In this document: piece after piece, positions 1-9,125 of the stretch
Layout: each line of letters begins with the position of its first letter
Numbering within the stretch: the first letter of the stretch is position 1
DNA from: Dryocola sp032000125
GTDB taxonomy: Bacteria; Pseudomonadota; Gammaproteobacteria; Enterobacterales; Enterobacteriaceae
Direction of reading: 5' to 3'
NCBI GenBank assembly: GCA_032000125.1
Contig: DAMALH010000017.1
Location: forward strand, 1 to 64,000
Length of the DNA stretch: 64,000 nt
The notes under the pieces: generated by a model
Seen by the model: only the letters and a program-made list of their open reading frames with translations
What the model was told of the DNA's origin: nothing
The model's database searches: none
Translations under genes and position numbers: made by a program

Positions 1-486
1 GCAGCTTTTGCGGATCGGTGGTCGCCAGCAGGAATTTTACGTGCGCGGGCGGCTCTTCCAGCGTTTTCAACAGGGCGTTGAAACTGTGGCGGGAAAGCAT
101 GTGCACTTCATCAATGAGATAGACTTTAAAGCGGCCACGCGCCGGGGCGTACTGGACGTTATCCAGTAAATCGCGGGTATCTTCTACTTTGGTGCGCGAG
201 GCGGCGTCGATTTCAATCAGATCGACAAAGCGCCCTTGTTCGATTTCGCGGCAGTTATCGCACACGCCGCAAGGGGTGGCGGTGATGCCGGTTTCACAAT
301 TCAGGCCTTTCGCCAACAGCCGGGCGATGGAAGTTTTGCCCACGCCGCGGGTCCCGGAAAAGAGATAAGCGTGGTGGATTCGGCCCAGCGACAAACCGTT
401 AGCCAGCGCGGTCAGCACGTGTTGCTGGCCGACAACATCAGCAAAGGTTTGCGGGCGCCATTTGCGGGCTAAGACCTGGTAGCTCA
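1..486 (-). CDS. dnaX: DNA polymerase III subunits tau/gamma, N-terminal part (truncated by window edge)
   Basis: This is the amino-terminal 162 codons of the clamp-loader ATPase DnaX; the rest lies beyond base 1. It starts MSYQVLARKWRPQT at an ATG whose complement ends at 486. The P-loop GTRGVGKTS is visible near residues 43-51, followed by the cysteine cluster of the DnaX zinc module and the Walker B region reading LIDEVHML. In the replisome, DnaX loads the beta clamp and ties polymerase cores to the helicase. The internal frameshift site that makes gamma in E. coli would lie outside this window, so it cannot be assessed. It is downstream of apt on the same strand, 113 bp away, as in E. coli. 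Confidence 0.97.
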
Positions 487-543
487 TTCTCAGATTGGCT
501 TCTTGATCGCGGGAAAGGTGAATTTGAAGGGTAATGCTAACAT

Positions 544-568
544 AAGCCTCACCCGATGGGCGAGGCTT
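544..568 (-). other. Intercistronic hairpin between apt and dnaX
   Basis: Arms 544-554 and 558-568 (AAGCCTC.CCC / GGG.GAGGCTT) pair over 11 positions with one mismatch around a 3-nt loop. No T-run follows on the minus strand, so it is more likely an mRNA processing, stability or pausing hairpin than an intrinsic terminator. Confidence 0.5.
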
Positions 569-599
569 GCGATTGCCGACAAAGAAGTGTGGTACGAAC

Positions 600-1151
600 T
601 CAGTGGCCCGGGAACGGCACCAGGCAGTAGCTTTTCACGCCCATTTTCTCAAGGCGCTGTTCGCCACCGATATCAAACAGGTTGATAATAAAGGCGGCGT
701 CGGTCACTTCCCCGCCCAGACGACGGATAAGTTTAACGGTGGCTTCAATGGTGCCGCCGGTTGCCAGAAGATCGTCCACGACCAGAACTTTGTCACCGGC
801 CTGGATCGCATCAACGTGGATTTCCAGCCGATCGGTGCCGTATTCCAGCTCATAGCTTTCAGAGATGGTTTCACGCGGCAGCTTGCGCGGTTTACGCACC
901 GGTACGAAGCCCACGCCCAGCGCCAGAGCAACAGGCGCGCCAAACAGGAAACCACGAGCTTCGGTGCCGACCACTTTGGTGATCCCGGAATCTTTAAAGC
1001 GTGCTACCAGTAATTCGATGCTGGTCGCGTAGGCTTTCGGATCTTCCAGCAAGCTGGTAACGTCACGAAACAGGATCCCGGGTTTTGGGTAATCAGGGAT
1101 GCTTTTGATGCTATTTTTCAGGTACTCAAGCTGCTGCGCAGTCGCGGTCAT
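600..1151 (-). CDS. apt: Adenine phosphoribosyltransferase
   Basis: Apt converts adenine and PRPP to AMP and pyrophosphate in purine salvage, in the cytosol. The 183-residue product has the usual length of enterobacterial Apt. The PRPP-binding loop VLVVDDLLATGGT is at about residues 122-134, and the family motif GTEARGFLFG is near residue 62. The ATG start gives the conserved beginning MTATAQQLEYLKNSI. It lies upstream of dnaX in the same orientation, matching the E. coli apt-dnaX arrangement. Confidence 0.98.
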   Translation of the reverse strand: MTATAQQLEYLKNSIKSIPDYPKPGILFRDVTSLLEDPKAYATSIELLVARFKDSGITKVVGTEARGFLFGAPVALALGVGFVPVRKPRKLPRETISESYELEYGTDRLEIHVDAIQAGDKVLVVDDLLATGGTIEATVKLIRRLGGEVTDAAFIINLFDIGGEQRLEKMGVKSYCLVPFPGH

Positions 1152-1301
1152 GGGGTTCTGCCTGCTAAAAACATGAAACTCACAGAGCGCGTTGCGGGTT
1201 CACTTTGAACCGCTGCTTAGGAATTAACCAGCCGCACCCGTGCTCGAAAACGGTCGAATTTACTGGCTGACGCCGATATTTGCAACCACCACCGGCGCCG
1301 T

Positions 1302-1679
1302 TCAGGGTTTTTGTTGCTTTTCGTCAACAACCGGCATGCGCCACATAAAGATAAGCAGAGCGCACATCATCACCAATAAAAATAGCCGTACCCATAAAAT
1401 GTTAACCAGATAAAGCGATACGGAAAAGGTTATCACGATAAATATCAAGGCCTTCGGCTTGGTGCCCGGCGGCAGCGCACGGTGCTTTTGCCAGTGGCGC
1501 AAATGCCCGCCGAACCAGGAACGATAAAGCAGCCAGTGGTGAAAGCGGGGGCTGGAACGCGCAAAGCACCAGGCGGCGAGCAGCAGGAACGGCGTGGTAG
1601 GCAACAGGGGTAGCACAACGCCGAGCGTTGCAAGGACTACCGCCAGCCAGCCGATGATGATTAAAATAGTCCGTTGCAT
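1302..1679 (-). CDS. ybaN: Inner membrane protein YbaN (DUF454 family)
   Basis: This is a small integral membrane protein of unknown function. From the chosen ATG at 1679 it begins MQRTILIIIGWLAVVLATLG and is 125 residues, the length of E. coli YbaN. The ATG two codons further upstream (1685) is possible, and longer extensions would run into the priC promoter. There are hydrophobic segments at about residues 3-40 and 75-110, with the conserved core AAWCFARSSPRFHHWLL between them. It is divergent from priC, with about 50 bp between the start codons. Confidence 0.9.
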   Translation of the reverse strand: MQRTILIIIGWLAVVLATLGVVLPLLPTTPFLLLAAWCFARSSPRFHHWLLYRSWFGGHLRHWQKHRALPPGTKPKALIFIVITFSVSLYLVNILWVRLFLLVMMCALLIFMWRMPVVDEKQQKP

Positions 1680-1735
1680 ACCCATTCCCGGATTAAACTG
1701 GCGCGAAAACCGCGCAGCCACTGGAGAGTCATTTT

Positions 1736-2272
1736 GTGAAAACCGCTTCGCTCTTACAAGCCCTGGATGCACGCGTCGCGGAACTGGCTGCAGCAATTGA
1801 GCCGTTATCTTTACAGCGTGTGCCGCAGGCTCGCTTCGATAAAAAGCTTTTTACGACGCACAGTACCCAGCTAAAAGACTACCTCGCCGAGGCCCAGGCT
1901 AATCTCGCTCAGCTTGAGCTTAGCGTGAAAACCGGCAAAACGGAGCAGGTTGCCTTTATCGCCGAAAAACTGGTCGCGCAAATTGCCGCGCTCACGCGCG
2001 AACTGGCTACCTGGCAGATGCGCGCCGACGAACCACAGAAACCTGCGCCAGAAAACCTCTACGAAAAGCTCTCCACCCATCAGGATTATGAGCGCCGTCT
2101 GCTGTCGATGATAGGCGATCGTGAAAGCAAGCTGGGCCTGCAAACGACGCTGAGCGCCCAACAGCAGCTTCAGCGGGAAATCGCCGCTCAGGAAGGCCGT
2201 CTACAGCGTTGCCGCCAGGCTATCGCCCGCATAGAGCGCGCCATCGAACGCAGAGAGCGTGGGCTGGGTTAG
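1736..2272 (+). CDS. priC: Primosomal replication protein N''
   Basis: PriC helps reload DnaB helicase at stalled forks, especially those with gapped leading strands. The 178-residue product has the family's coiled-coil, charged composition, and the C-terminal block QEGRLQRCRQAIARIERAIE matches E. coli PriC. The start is a GTG preceded by a CTGGAGAG Shine-Dalgarno stretch. Overall identity to E. coli PriC is clearly moderate, which is usual for this fast-evolving protein. It is followed on the same strand by a small membrane gene and rsmS. Confidence 0.92.
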   Translation: MKTASLLQALDARVAELAAAIEPLSLQRVPQARFDKKLFTTHSTQLKDYLAEAQANLAQLELSVKTGKTEQVAFIAEKLVAQIAALTRELATWQMRADEPQKPAPENLYEKLSTHQDYERRLLSMIGDRESKLGLQTTLSAQQQLQREIAAQEGRLQRCRQAIARIERAIERRERGLG

Positions 2273-2310
2273 CTATACTGAGATTATCACTAACCGTGCA
2301 GGGGAAAACG

Positions 2311-2559
2311 ATGGGGATATTGATCTGGGTGATTATCGGCATACTGGTGGGGGTGGTGGTGAACCTGCTGCGGCCCGCTGCGGGCGGCCGCTTTGCCGTT
2401 GCGCAGGTCTTAGCCGTAACGGGCGCGTTAATTGGCGGCTATATCTGCGCCGTATTTAACCCAGGAACGTTAACCACCCTCGAACCTAAAGCGATGCTGG
2501 CTGCGCTGGCCGGTTCGCTGCTGCTTCTTTTTGTGTTTCGCAAACTACGGATAACGTAA
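2311..2559 (+). CDS. GlsB/YeaQ/YmgE-type small membrane protein
   Basis: This 82-residue protein has three hydrophobic segments and begins MGILIWVIIGILVGVVVNLL. It resembles the 'transglycosylase-associated' YeaQ/YmgE/GlsB family of stress-linked small membrane proteins, whose molecular function is not known. The start is supported by GGGGAAAACG just before the ATG at 2311. The stop codon TAA abuts the ATG of rsmS, so the two are translationally coupled. E. coli has no gene here between priC and rsmS, so this is a lineage-specific addition. The family assignment rests on hydrophobic pattern and is moderately secure. Confidence 0.75.
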   Translation: MGILIWVIIGILVGVVVNLLRPAAGGRFAVAQVLAVTGALIGGYICAVFNPGTLTTLEPKAMLAALAGSLLLLFVFRKLRIT

Positions 2560-2718
2560 ATGTCGCTGGATAATGCCCCGGATGAAGTCAAACTGGCCGT
2601 CGATTTAATTATGCTGCTTGAACAGCACCAGATCCCACCCGCCACGGTGCTAAGCGCGCTGGAAATTGTCCGTCAGGATTTTCTGCGCAAGCAGCAGGAA
2701 GCGTCCCCTTCCCCCTAG
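2560..2718 (+). CDS. rsmS: RsmS/YbaM small protein (DUF2496)
   Basis: This 52-residue product begins MSLDNAPDEVKLAVDLIMLL and closely matches E. coli YbaM/RsmS. RsmS homologues are described as pleiotropic regulators in plant-pathogenic enterobacteria; the biochemical role is unknown. It starts one base after the stop of the preceding small membrane gene. In E. coli the next gene is the large mechanosensitive channel gene mscK, but here the convergent acrR begins 10 bp beyond the stop. Confidence 0.9.
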   Translation: MSLDNAPDEVKLAVDLIMLLEQHQIPPATVLSALEIVRQDFLRKQQEASPSP

Positions 2719-2728
2719 CGTACTCCTT

Positions 2729-3379
2729 TTATAAAGAGATATTATCCGGGCTGCGCAGAGTCGGACAGAACTGGAACATTTCTAATAATATTGAGACGTG
2801 GTCTTTCGCCTGAGCGTATAAATCAAAGCTGTCCGGCGCGACAAGCCAGTTTTCAATCAGGCCGGTAATATAGCTGCGCATCACGATAACCGCGTGGGAG
2901 AGGCGTAAATTGCCGGGCAAGGAACCGGCGTCGATACAGCGCTGGAGGCTTTGTTCAATACGCTCGTTGCCCTCCATATAAAGGGTGCGTCTGGCCTGCT
3001 GTAATACGGCCATTTCCCCAACGAATTCACATTTATGGAAAATGATTTCCGTCATTAAGCGACGTCTTTCTTCGGTGACGGTTGCCTGCAATATGTAAAT
3101 AAGCAGCTCTCTGACAACGCGTAGTGGATCGTCAGGAAATTTTGCCCGATACTCAGCTTCTAAATCACTAATACTGGACTCAGTTAGCGCCCAGATTTCA
3201 TTGAATAAATCCGACTTGTTTTTGAAGTGCCAATATATTGCACCGCGGGTGACCCCGGCCGCTTTGGCGATATCCGCCAGAGAAGTGGCAGAAACGCCCT
3301 GCTGTGAGAACAGGCGAATGGCCACATCAAGTATGTGCTGGCGGGTTTCAAGGGCTTGTTGTTTGGTTTTTCGTGCCAT
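2729..3379 (-). CDS. acrR: TetR-family repressor of acrAB
   Basis: AcrR represses acrAB and its own gene, and releases DNA when bound by cationic drugs. The product is 216 residues, close to the E. coli length. The N-terminal TetR helix-turn-helix (about residues 10-57) contains SATSLADIAKAAGVTRGAIY and the typical YWHFKNKSDLF. The C-terminal ligand domain ends in a divergent tail. It is transcribed away from acrA, and the perfect AcrR operator lies between the two genes. Confidence 0.97.
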   Translation of the reverse strand: MARKTKQQALETRQHILDVAIRLFSQQGVSATSLADIAKAAGVTRGAIYWHFKNKSDLFNEIWALTESSISDLEAEYRAKFPDDPLRVVRELLIYILQATVTEERRRLMTEIIFHKCEFVGEMAVLQQARRTLYMEGNERIEQSLQRCIDAGSLPGNLRLSHAVIVMRSYITGLIENWLVAPDSFDLYAQAKDHVSILLEMFQFCPTLRSPDNISL

Positions 3380-3407
3380 ACGTCGGTGAATTTACTGGAG
3401 TCAGATT

Positions 3408-3431
3408 TACATACATTTATGAATGTATGTA
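3408..3431. promoter_or_regulatory. AcrR operator
   Basis: This is a 24-bp palindrome with half-site TACATACATT and its complement AATGTATGTA, separated by four bases. It matches the known E. coli AcrR operator in the acrR-acrA intergenic region, and sits 28 bp from acrR and 91 bp from acrA. Confidence 0.93.
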
Positions 3432-3522
3432 CCATAGCACGACGATAATATAAACGCAGCAATGGGTTTGTGGGCATTTGATCCATTGAACAAATTTGAA
3501 ATCGGACACTCGAGGTTTACAT

Positions 3523-4722
3523 ATGAACAAAAACAGAGGGTTTACGCCTCTGGCGGCCGTTCTGATGCTTTCAGGCAGCTTAGCGCTTACAGGATGTAAC
3601 GATAAAGAGGCCCAACAGAGTGCGCCGCAAGCCCCTGAAGTGGGCGTGGTGACACTGAAAAGCGCGCCTTTACAGATCACGACAGAGCTTCCTGGCCGCA
3701 CTAGTGCCTATCGTATTGCAGAAGTTCGCCCGCAGGTAAGCGGGATTATCCTGAAGCGTAACTTTGAAGAAGGAAGTGAAATTAAGGCGGGTGTCTCGCT
3801 TTATCAAATCGATCCTGCAACCTATCAGGCAGCTTACGACAGCGCTAAAGGCGACCTCGCCAAAGCGCAGGCCAGCGCCAGTATCGCTCAGGTTACCCTG
3901 AAACGTTATCAGAAACTGCTGGGCACCAAATACATCAGCCAGCAGGACTACGATACCGCCCTTGCTGATTCACAGCAGGCCAGCGCTGCCGTTGTAGCGG
4001 CGAAAGCCGCCGTTGAAACTGCCCGTATTAATCTGGCCTATACGAAAGTTACCTCGCCTATCAGCGGACGCATTGGCAAATCTTCCGTTACCGAAGGGGC
4101 GCTGGTGACCAGCGGGCAAACCAACGCCTTGTCCACCGTTCAGCAGCTCGACCCTATCTATGTCGATGTCACCCAATCCAGCAATGATTTCATGCGCCTT
4201 AAGCAAGAGCTGGCCCAGGGCAAGCTGAAACAGGAAAACGGCAAGGCCAAAGTTCAGTTAATCACTAACGACGACGTCGCCTATACACAGGAAGGTTCGC
4301 TGGAGTTCTCGGATGTAACCGTCGATCAGACCACCGGGTCTATCACCCTGCGAGCCATCTTCCCTAACCCGGATAAAACCCTGCTGCCTGGTATGTTCGT
4401 CCGGGCGAAACTGGAAGAAGGCGTGAATCCAAACGCGCTTCTGGTTCCACAGCAAGGCGTTACCCGTACGCCACGCGGCGATGCTTCCGCGATGGTTGTA
4501 GGGAAAGACGACAAGGTTGAAGTGCGTCAGTTGAAAACCTCCCAGGCGATTGGTGATAAGTGGCTGGTAACCGACGGGTTGCAGTCCGGCGATCGCGTTA
4601 TCGTAACCGGTTTGCAGAAAGTGAAACCCGGTGTTCAGGTAAAAGCGCAGGAAATTGCGGCAGACAATAAAGGTCAACAGCAGCAAGCCGCAGGCGCACA
4701 GTCCGAACAAACGAAGTCTTAA
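3523..4722 (+). CDS. acrA: AcrA periplasmic adaptor of the AcrAB-TolC pump
   Basis: AcrA is the membrane-fusion lipoprotein that bridges AcrB and TolC. The product from ATG 3523 is 399 residues. A lipoprotein signal ends at LALTGC, so Cys25 would be lipidated. Next come the split biotinyl-lipoyl domain (around PQVSGIILKR and VTSPISGRIGKS), the alpha-helical hairpin (about 100-170), the beta-barrel and the membrane-proximal domain. The start codon follows CGAGG. It forms an operon with acrB, whose ATG is 22 bp beyond the acrA stop. Confidence 0.98.
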   Translation: MNKNRGFTPLAAVLMLSGSLALTGCNDKEAQQSAPQAPEVGVVTLKSAPLQITTELPGRTSAYRIAEVRPQVSGIILKRNFEEGSEIKAGVSLYQIDPATYQAAYDSAKGDLAKAQASASIAQVTLKRYQKLLGTKYISQQDYDTALADSQQASAAVVAAKAAVETARINLAYTKVTSPISGRIGKSSVTEGALVTSGQTNALSTVQQLDPIYVDVTQSSNDFMRLKQELAQGKLKQENGKAKVQLITNDDVAYTQEGSLEFSDVTVDQTTGSITLRAIFPNPDKTLLPGMFVRAKLEEGVNPNALLVPQQGVTRTPRGDASAMVVGKDDKVEVRQLKTSQAIGDKWLVTDGLQSGDRVIVTGLQKVKPGVQVKAQEIAADNKGQQQQAAGAQSEQTKS

Positions 4723-4744
4723 CTTAAACAGGAGCCGTTAAGAC

Positions 4745-7700
4745 ATGGCTAAGTTTTTTATCGATCGCCCGATTTTTGCCTGGGTTATCGCCATCATTAT
4801 TATGTTGGCGGGCGGGCTTGCGATCATGAAATTGCCCATCGCGCAGTATCCAACTATTGCGCCTCCGGCAGTCACGATCTCAGCAACCTATCCGGGTGCG
4901 GATGCAAAAACGGTACAGGATACCGTGACACAGGTTATCGAACAGAACATGAACGGTATCGATGGCCTGCTGTACATGTCCTCGACCAGTGATTCCTCCG
5001 GTACCGTTCAGATAACCCTTACCTTTGATTCAGGTACCGATGCGGATATCGCGCAGGTTCAGGTGCAGAATAAACTGCAGCTTGCCATGCCGCTTCTGCC
5101 GCAGGAAGTACAGCAGCAAGGCGTAAGCGTTGAAAAATCCTCAAGCAGCTTCCTGATGGTGCTGGGTATGATCAATACCGACGGTTCCATGACGCAGGAA
5201 GATATCTCGGACTACGTTAACGCCACCATCAAAGACCCTGTCAGCCGTACTAACGGCGTGGGCGACGTTCAGCTATTCGGTTCGCAGTACGCCATGCGTA
5301 TCTGGATGGACCCGAATAAACTCAACAATTACCAGTTAACGCCGGTGGATGTTATTAATGCCATCAAAGCGCAGAACGCCCAGGTAGCAGCAGGTCAGCT
5401 TGGCGGTACGCCGCCGGTGAAAGGCCAGCAGCTTAACGCCTCTATCATTGCGCAAACGCGGTTAACCTCCACCGATGAGTTCAGCAAAATTCTGCTGAAG
5501 GTGAATCAGGACGGTTCCCGTGTTCTGCTGAAAGATGTGGCAAAAGTTGAGCTGGGCGGTGAAAACTACGACGTTATCGCGCGCTTTAACGGCAAACCGG
5601 CGTCCGGTCTGGGCATTAAACTGGCGACAGGGGCTAACGCCCTGGATACCGCTGCGGCGGTGCGTGAAACCATCAAAAAACTGGAGCCTTTCTTCCCGGC
5701 CGGCCTGGAAGTGGTTTATCCGTACGACACTACCCCGTTCGTTAAAATCTCTATTAACGAGGTGGTGAAAACCCTGGCTGAAGCTATCGTGTTAGTGTTC
5801 CTGGTTATGTACCTGTTCTTGCAGAACTTCCGGGCAACGCTAATCCCAACGATCGCGGTCCCGGTAGTACTGCTGGGCACCTTCGCCATCCTTGCCGTGT
5901 TTGGCTACTCGATAAACACCCTGACGATGTTCGGGATGGTGCTGGCGATAGGCCTGCTGGTGGATGACGCCATCGTGGTGGTGGAGAACGTCGAGCGCGT
6001 TATGGCGGAGGAAGGGCTGTCGCCAAAAGAAGCTACTCGCAAGTCGATGGGGCAGATTCAGGGCGCGCTGGTCGGTATCGCGATGGTGCTGTCGGCGGTA
6101 TTTATCCCGATGGCCTTCTTCGGCGGATCGACCGGGGCAATTTACCGTCAGTTCTCCATTACCATCGTATCGGCAATGGTGTTGTCCGTGCTGGTGGCGA
6201 TGGTTCTGACCCCTGCCCTGTGTGCAACCATGCTCAAACCGATTGCTAAAGGCGACCACGGCGAGAAGAAAGGTTTCTTCGGCTGGTTTAACAACATGTT
6301 CAACAAGAGCACGCACCATTACACCGACAGCGTAGGTAACATTCTGCGCAGCACCGGTCGTTATCTGCTGCTCTATCTGCTGATCGTCGTTGGCATGGCC
6401 CTGCTGTTCGTTCGTCTGCCAAGTTCATTCTTGCCGGATGAAGATCAGGGCGTGTTCCTGACCATGGCACAGCTTCCGGCCGGCGCCACGCAGGAGCGTA
6501 CCCAGAAAGTGCTGGATGAAGTGACCAAATACTACCTGGAAAAAGAAAAAGCTAACGTAAACTCCGTGTTTACCGTTAACGGCTTCGGCTTCTCGGGTCG
6601 TGGTCAGAACACCGGTCTGGCGTTTGTCTCCCTCAAAGACTGGGGCGATCGTCCCGGCGACGAAAATAAGGTAAACGCCATTACCGGGCGCGCCAGCGGA
6701 TACTTCTCGCAGATTAAAGATGCGATGGTGTTCGCCTTCAACCTGCCCGCGATCGTTGAACTGGGTACCGCAACCGGCTTCGACTTCCAGCTTATCGATC
6801 AGGCAAACCTTGGCCATGACAAACTGACCCAGGCGCGTAACCAGCTACTTGGTGAAGTTGCCCAGCATCCGGATCTGTTAGTTGGCACGCGTCCGAACGG
6901 TCTGGAAGATACGCCGCAGTTCAAAATTGACATCGACCAGGAAAAAGCCCAGGCGCTGGGGGTATCCATTTCGGATATCAACACCACGTTGGGTGCCGCC
7001 TGGGGTGGCAGCTACGTTAACGACTTCATCGACCGTGGACGCGTGAAAAAGGTTTACGTGATGGCCGATGCGCCGTTCCGTATGCTCCCGCAGGATATCA
7101 ACGGCTGGTACGTTCGGGGTACAGACGGCCAGATGGTGCCGTTCTCCTCCTTCTCTACCGCGCACTGGGAATACGGTTCACCACGTCTGGAACGCTACAA
7201 CGGCCTTCCTGCGATGGAAATTCTCGGCCAGGCGGCGCCTGGTAAGAGTACCGGTGAAGCGATGGCGATGATGGAAGAGCTGGCAGGCAAGCTGCCTACC
7301 GGCATCGGCTATGACTGGACGGGCATGTCCTATCAGGAACGCCTCTCCGGAAATCAGGCGCCTGCGCTGTATGCCATCTCGCTAATCGTGGTATTCCTGT
7401 GCCTTGCTGCACTTTACGAGAGCTGGTCAATTCCCTTCTCCGTTATGCTGGTTGTTCCGCTCGGGGTATTCGGTGCGCTACTGGCCGCCACCTTCCGTGG
7501 GCTGGCCAACGACGTGTACTTCCAGGTGGGCCTGCTGACAACCATTGGGCTGTCGGCGAAGAACGCGATTCTTATCGTTGAATTCGCCAAAGATCTGATG
7601 GAGAAAGAAGGTAAAGGACTGGTTGAAGCCACCCTTGAAGCCGTGCGTATGCGTCTGCGTCCGATTCTGATGACATCCCTGGCATTTATCCTTGGGGTTA

Positions 7701-7894
7701 TGCCATTGGTTATCAGTACCGGTGCGGGCAGCGGCGCGCAGAACGCCGTAGGCACAGGGGTAATGGGCGGCATGGTTACCGCGACCGTGCTGGCTATCTT
7801 CTTCGTGCCGGTGTTCTTTGTGGTGGTACGCCGCCGCTTCAGCCGTAAGTCTGAGGACATTGAACATTCGCACCAGGTTGAGCACCACCAGTAA
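4745..7894 (+). CDS. acrB: AcrB RND multidrug efflux transporter
   Basis: AcrB is the proton-driven inner-membrane pump of the tripartite AcrAB-TolC system. The length is 1049 residues, as in E. coli. The start MAKFFIDRPIFAWVIAIIIM is canonical. The TM4 proton-relay aspartate pair is seen in AIGLLVDDAIVVVENVERVM and the TM10 lysine in GLSAKNAILIVEFAKDL. Two large periplasmic porter loops separate TM1-2 and TM7-8. No truncation or unusual change in the core motifs was seen. Confidence 0.99.
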   Translation: MAKFFIDRPIFAWVIAIIIMLAGGLAIMKLPIAQYPTIAPPAVTISATYPGADAKTVQDTVTQVIEQNMNGIDGLLYMSSTSDSSGTVQITLTFDSGTDADIAQVQVQNKLQLAMPLLPQEVQQQGVSVEKSSSSFLMVLGMINTDGSMTQEDISDYVNATIKDPVSRTNGVGDVQLFGSQYAMRIWMDPNKLNNYQLTPVDVINAIKAQNAQVAAGQLGGTPPVKGQQLNASIIAQTRLTSTDEFSKILLKVNQDGSRVLLKDVAKVELGGENYDVIARFNGKPASGLGIKLATGANALDTAAAVRETIKKLEPFFPAGLEVVYPYDTTPFVKISINEVVKTLAEAIVLVFLVMYLFLQNFRATLIPTIAVPVVLLGTFAILAVFGYSINTLTMFGMVLAIGLLVDDAIVVVENVERVMAEEGLSPKEATRKSMGQIQGALVGIAMVLSAVFIPMAFFGGSTGAIYRQFSITIVSAMVLSVLVAMVLTPALCATMLKPIAKGDHGEKKGFFGWFNNMFNKSTHHYTDSVGNILRSTGRYLLLYLLIVVGMALLFVRLPSSFLPDEDQGVFLTMAQLPAGATQERTQKVLDEVTKYYLEKEKANVNSVFTVNGFGFSGRGQNTGLAFVSLKDWGDRPGDENKVNAITGRASGYFSQIKDAMVFAFNLPAIVELGTATGFDFQLIDQANLGHDKLTQARNQLLGEVAQHPDLLVGTRPNGLEDTPQFKIDIDQEKAQALGVSISDINTTLGAAWGGSYVNDFIDRGRVKKVYVMADAPFRMLPQDINGWYVRGTDGQMVPFSSFSTAHWEYGSPRLERYNGLPAMEILGQAAPGKSTGEAMAMMEELAGKLPTGIGYDWTGMSYQERLSGNQAPALYAISLIVVFLCLAALYESWSIPFSVMLVVPLGVFGALLAATFRGLANDVYFQVGLLTTIGLSAKNAILIVEFAKDLMEKEGKGLVEATLEAVRMRLRPILMTSLAFILGVMPLVISTGAGSGAQNAVGTGVMGGMVTATVLAIFFVPVFFVVVRRRFSRKSEDIEHSHQVEHHQ

Positions 7895-7913
7895 CCTGCT
7901 AAATGTGTTATTA

Positions 7914-7936
7914 AAAGGCCGCGCAAGCGGCCTTTT
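7914..7936 (+). terminator. Intrinsic terminator of acrAB
   Basis: AAAGGCCGC and GCGGCCTTT pair around a GCAA tetraloop, followed by a T-run. It lies 20 bp after the acrB stop codon. Confidence 0.93.
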
Positions 7937-8449
7937 TAATGCTTAATAACCTCGGCAACCCTGAGCCGATATAAAAGCATCAGACAGGCGCCGCCAATGG
8001 ATTTCAACATTTTGTGCAATACATTATTCCTGCCACCAAAATATTAAGCAGGCTTGAGCTTAAATTTTCTTTTGCGCAGCATAAAATTAACCTCGACCGT
8101 TATTAATTAGGACTATTCTTAAGATCTGAGGTTTTCTAATTTAATTTAACATTCGCACTTTGCACCGGCATTAACGTTCTGATATTAGTTCTGCATGCCG
8201 CTTAGATTAAGGCTTCTTCTACACCAGGAAAAAACCTAATTTCATACGAAAGCATTAACAGAGCGCGAGCTAAGCCTGGAAAATACGGCGGAATTGTAAT
8301 TTTTAGTAATAGCGCGAGGAAATCTTAATCAGATTGATTTATAGTGAATGCATAGGTAGCAATCACCGTAAAGATCCCACCTCTTCCAGGTGTGTCCACC
8401 CCAGCGCATTACGTTTTATCAAATTTTCTTCGCTAAAAGGGGCTGCATT
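7937..8449. other. Long AT-rich region upstream of tomB
   Basis: This 513-bp stretch follows the acrB terminator and precedes tomB-hha. It is clearly more AT-rich than its surroundings, for example around 8040-8160 and 8290-8350. It presumably holds the tomB-hha promoter and a long leader, and its composition fits H-NS/Hha-type control. I see no convincing gene; the only ORFs are under 20 codons and lack good ribosome sites. Confidence 0.5.
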
Positions 8450-8824
8450 ATGGACGAATACTCACCAAAACGGCATGATATAGCGCAGCTTAAATTCTTG
8501 TGCGAAAATCTGTATCATGATTGCCTGACCAACCTGGAAGAGAGTAATCATGGTTGGGTCAACGATCCTACGTCAGCCATTAACTTACAGCTAAATGATT
8601 TGATTGAGCACATTGCTGCTTTTGCGCTTAATTACAAGATAAAGTACGACGACGAAAGCAAATTGATTGAACAAATAGACGAATACCTGGACGCCACCTT
8701 CATGCTTTTTAGCAACTACGGCATCAATGCGCAGGATCTGCAAAAATGGCGCAGGGTGGGGAATCGATTGTTCCGGTGTTTTGTCAGCGAGAGCCGTGCT
8801 AACCCGGTCAGCCTCTCTTTTTAA
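8450..8824 (+). CDS. tomB: Hha antitoxin/biofilm modulator TomB
   Basis: TomB (formerly YbaJ) counteracts Hha by promoting oxidation of a conserved Hha cysteine and affects biofilm formation. From ATG 8450 the product is 124 residues, beginning MDEYSPKRHDIAQLKFLCEN, and is nearly identical in pattern to E. coli TomB. AAAAGGGG precedes the start. It is co-directional with hha, 28 bp upstream, as in the E. coli tomB-hha operon. Confidence 0.96.
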   Translation: MDEYSPKRHDIAQLKFLCENLYHDCLTNLEESNHGWVNDPTSAINLQLNDLIEHIAAFALNYKIKYDDESKLIEQIDEYLDATFMLFSNYGINAQDLQKWRRVGNRLFRCFVSESRANPVSLSF

Positions 8825-8852
8825 AAAAATTACAAATACTTAAGGTGAATTT

Positions 8853-9071
8853 ATGACAACTAAGCCCTTAACCAAGACCGATTATTTGATGCGACTAAGA
8901 CGTTGCCAAACAATTGATACGTTAGAGCGAGTAATTGAAAAGAATAAATATGAATTATCTGACAATGAACTGGCGGTATTTTATTCAGCAGCCGATCATC
9001 GCCTTGCCGAACTTACCATGAATAAACTCTACGATAAGATCCCTCCTTCTGTATGGAAATTTATTCGTTAA
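8853..9071 (+). CDS. hha: Hha haemolysin expression-modulating protein
   Basis: Hha is a 72-residue partner of H-NS that helps silence AT-rich and horizontally acquired genes. The sequence MTTKPLTKTDYLMRLRRCQT is diagnostic; Cys18, the oxidised residue in the TomB mechanism, is present. The ATG is preceded by TTAAGGTG. It is the second gene of the tomB-hha operon. Confidence 0.97.
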   Translation: MTTKPLTKTDYLMRLRRCQTIDTLERVIEKNKYELSDNELAVFYSAADHRLAELTMNKLYDKIPPSVWKFIR

Positions 9072-9125
9072 TAACCTGAAACCTTATTGCTTATTTTTAG
9101 TACGCTGGCCCGGATCCCTCTGATT

